Part shown: positions 63,414-64,000 of the stretch, one piece after another
Numbering within the stretch: position 1 is the first letter of the stretch
How the letters are laid out: each line of letters opens with the position of its first letter
Source of the DNA: Acidobacteriota bacterium
GTDB taxonomy: Bacteria > Acidobacteriota > Blastocatellia > Pyrinomonadales > Pyrinomonadaceae
DNA length: 64,000 nucleotides
Direction: 5' to 3'
NCBI GenBank assembly: GCA_016716435.1
Contig: JADJWI010000004.1
Coordinates: forward strand, 62,001-126,000
Program-made: the position numbers and the translations under genes
Notes under the pieces: model-generated
What the model was told of the DNA's origin: nothing
Databases searched by the model: none
Seen by the model: the letters and a program-made list of their open reading frames with translations, nothing else

Positions 63414-64000
63414 TCAAAACATCTCGTTGTGGAGGCGGATTATCACTCGTTCGACATCGGTCTCTTTTACGACAAACGTCAGATTCACGGCCGAGGCTCC
63501 GTGCGAGACGAGTTCGACGTGGACGTCCTCAATCGTCGAAAAGATCTTTGACGCAAGGCCGGTCGAGGCGCGGAGGCCTTCGCCGACGACGCAGATTACG
63601 GCGTAGTTCGGCTCGACCTCGACGTCGCCGAGCCGCGAGAGTTCCTCGACGATCTTCTCGAGCGAGCCGGTCGAATCAAGTGTAAGAGCGATGGAAACTT
63701 CCGATGTAGAAATGACGTCGATCACCGTCCGGTAGCGGTCGAAGACCTGAAAGACCGCGCTCATAAAGCCGTAGCTTCCGAGCATTCGTGCAGAGGTTAT
63801 CCGCAAGATCGTGATTCCCTTTTTGCTCGCGATCGACTTGATCTTGTTCGGCACCTCGCCCGATGCGGCGACGACCATCGTCCCGACGGCCTCGGGCTCA
63901 AATGTATTGCAAACGCGGACGGGAATGCCGTGGTCGACCGCCGGCTTGATCGTCTTCGGGTGCAAAACCTTCGCGCCAAAGTAAGCAAGCTCGGCCGCCT
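63414..64000 (-). CDS. lysC: Aspartate kinase, C-terminal part, cut by window edge
   Basis: The frame runs to the window edge. It holds the end of the kinase domain (ELAYFGAKVLHPKTIKPAVDHGIPVRVCNTF) and two ACT domains (ITILRITSARMLGSYGFMSAVFQVFDR; YAVICVVGEGLRASTGLASKIFSTI). ACT domains bind lysine or threonine as feedback inhibitors. It starts the aspartate pathway that asd, dapA, dapB, dapD and dapE continue. The first ~270 residues lie outside. Confidence 0.93.
   Translation of the reverse strand, partial: AAELAYFGAKVLHPKTIKPAVDHGIPVRVCNTFEPEAVGTMVVAASGEVPNKIKSIASKKGITILRITSARMLGSYGFMSAVFQVFDRYRTVIDVISTSEVSIALTLDSTGSLEKIVEELSRLGDVEVEPNYAVICVVGEGLRASTGLASKIFSTIEDVHVELVSHGASAVNLTFVVKETDVERVIIRLHNEMF

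Overview
The window looks like chromosomal DNA of an acidobacterium, probably a Blastocatellia/Pyrinomonadaceae-type organism. This is inferred from the Oar-like TonB receptor with an N-terminal carboxypeptidase-regulatory domain, the many secreted proteins with CSLREA, META, DUF4097 and carboxypeptidase-regulatory domains, the moderately GC-rich coding style, and dispersed repeats of the CACAGAGG, ACAGGAT and GACCACT type. I saw no rRNA, tRNA or CRISPR array, and no prophage or insertion sequence.

Region 1 (1-17.7 kb) is a peptidoglycan amino-sugar scavenging locus. It holds nagA (cut by the window edge), a large TonB-dependent receptor, a serine amidase-like domain joined to a NamZ (DUF1343) exo-muramidase, a LysR regulator, a BadF-type sugar kinase (MurK-like), a TonB-domain protein, murQ, two small proteins, a sodium:solute symporter, and a secreted NagZ that ends in a TonB-like domain. 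lysA follows with overlapping stop and start codons. Together they could take cell-wall fragments from the outer membrane to GlcN-6-phosphate. Region 2 (17.7-25.4 kb) has a PhyH dioxygenase, a helical-repeat protein, a HAD phosphatase, an FAD-linked oxidase, a DUF2254 membrane protein and uvrB. Region 3 (25.5-27.0 kb) is an almost A-free stretch of G, C and T homopolymers that I read as an assembly or base-calling artefact.

Region 4 (27-41 kb) is mixed. It has a broken CSLREA beta-helix protein, purC, a Fis-like protein, a DUF4347-like protein, a MOSC protein, and groES-groL behind a perfect CIRCE operator. It also has two Crp/Fnr-type regulators flanking small envelope/stress genes, and a second decayed beta-helix gene. 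Region 5 (41-49 kb) is a run of exported small proteins with a DedA protein and a GHMP kinase. Region 6 (49-64 kb) holds purSQ and purB plus the DAP/lysine pathway. On the minus strand this runs lysC (partial), an ion channel, an antiporter, dapE, dapB, dapA, dapD, an aminotransferase that could supply the DapC step, and asd; lysA lies 37 kb away.

At least ten genes carry single-base frameshifts or isolated stops, mostly in short homopolymers. They cluster around the homopolymer block, so many 'pseudogenes' here are probably sequence errors. The most interesting real structures are four. One is a palindromic repeat inserted in frame in lysA, with a second copy behind groL. Another is a 36-bp duplication of the murQ start that brackets an inserted TonB-domain gene beside a fossil of another. 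The third is the amidase-NamZ fusion, and the fourth is the NagZ-TonB fusion.
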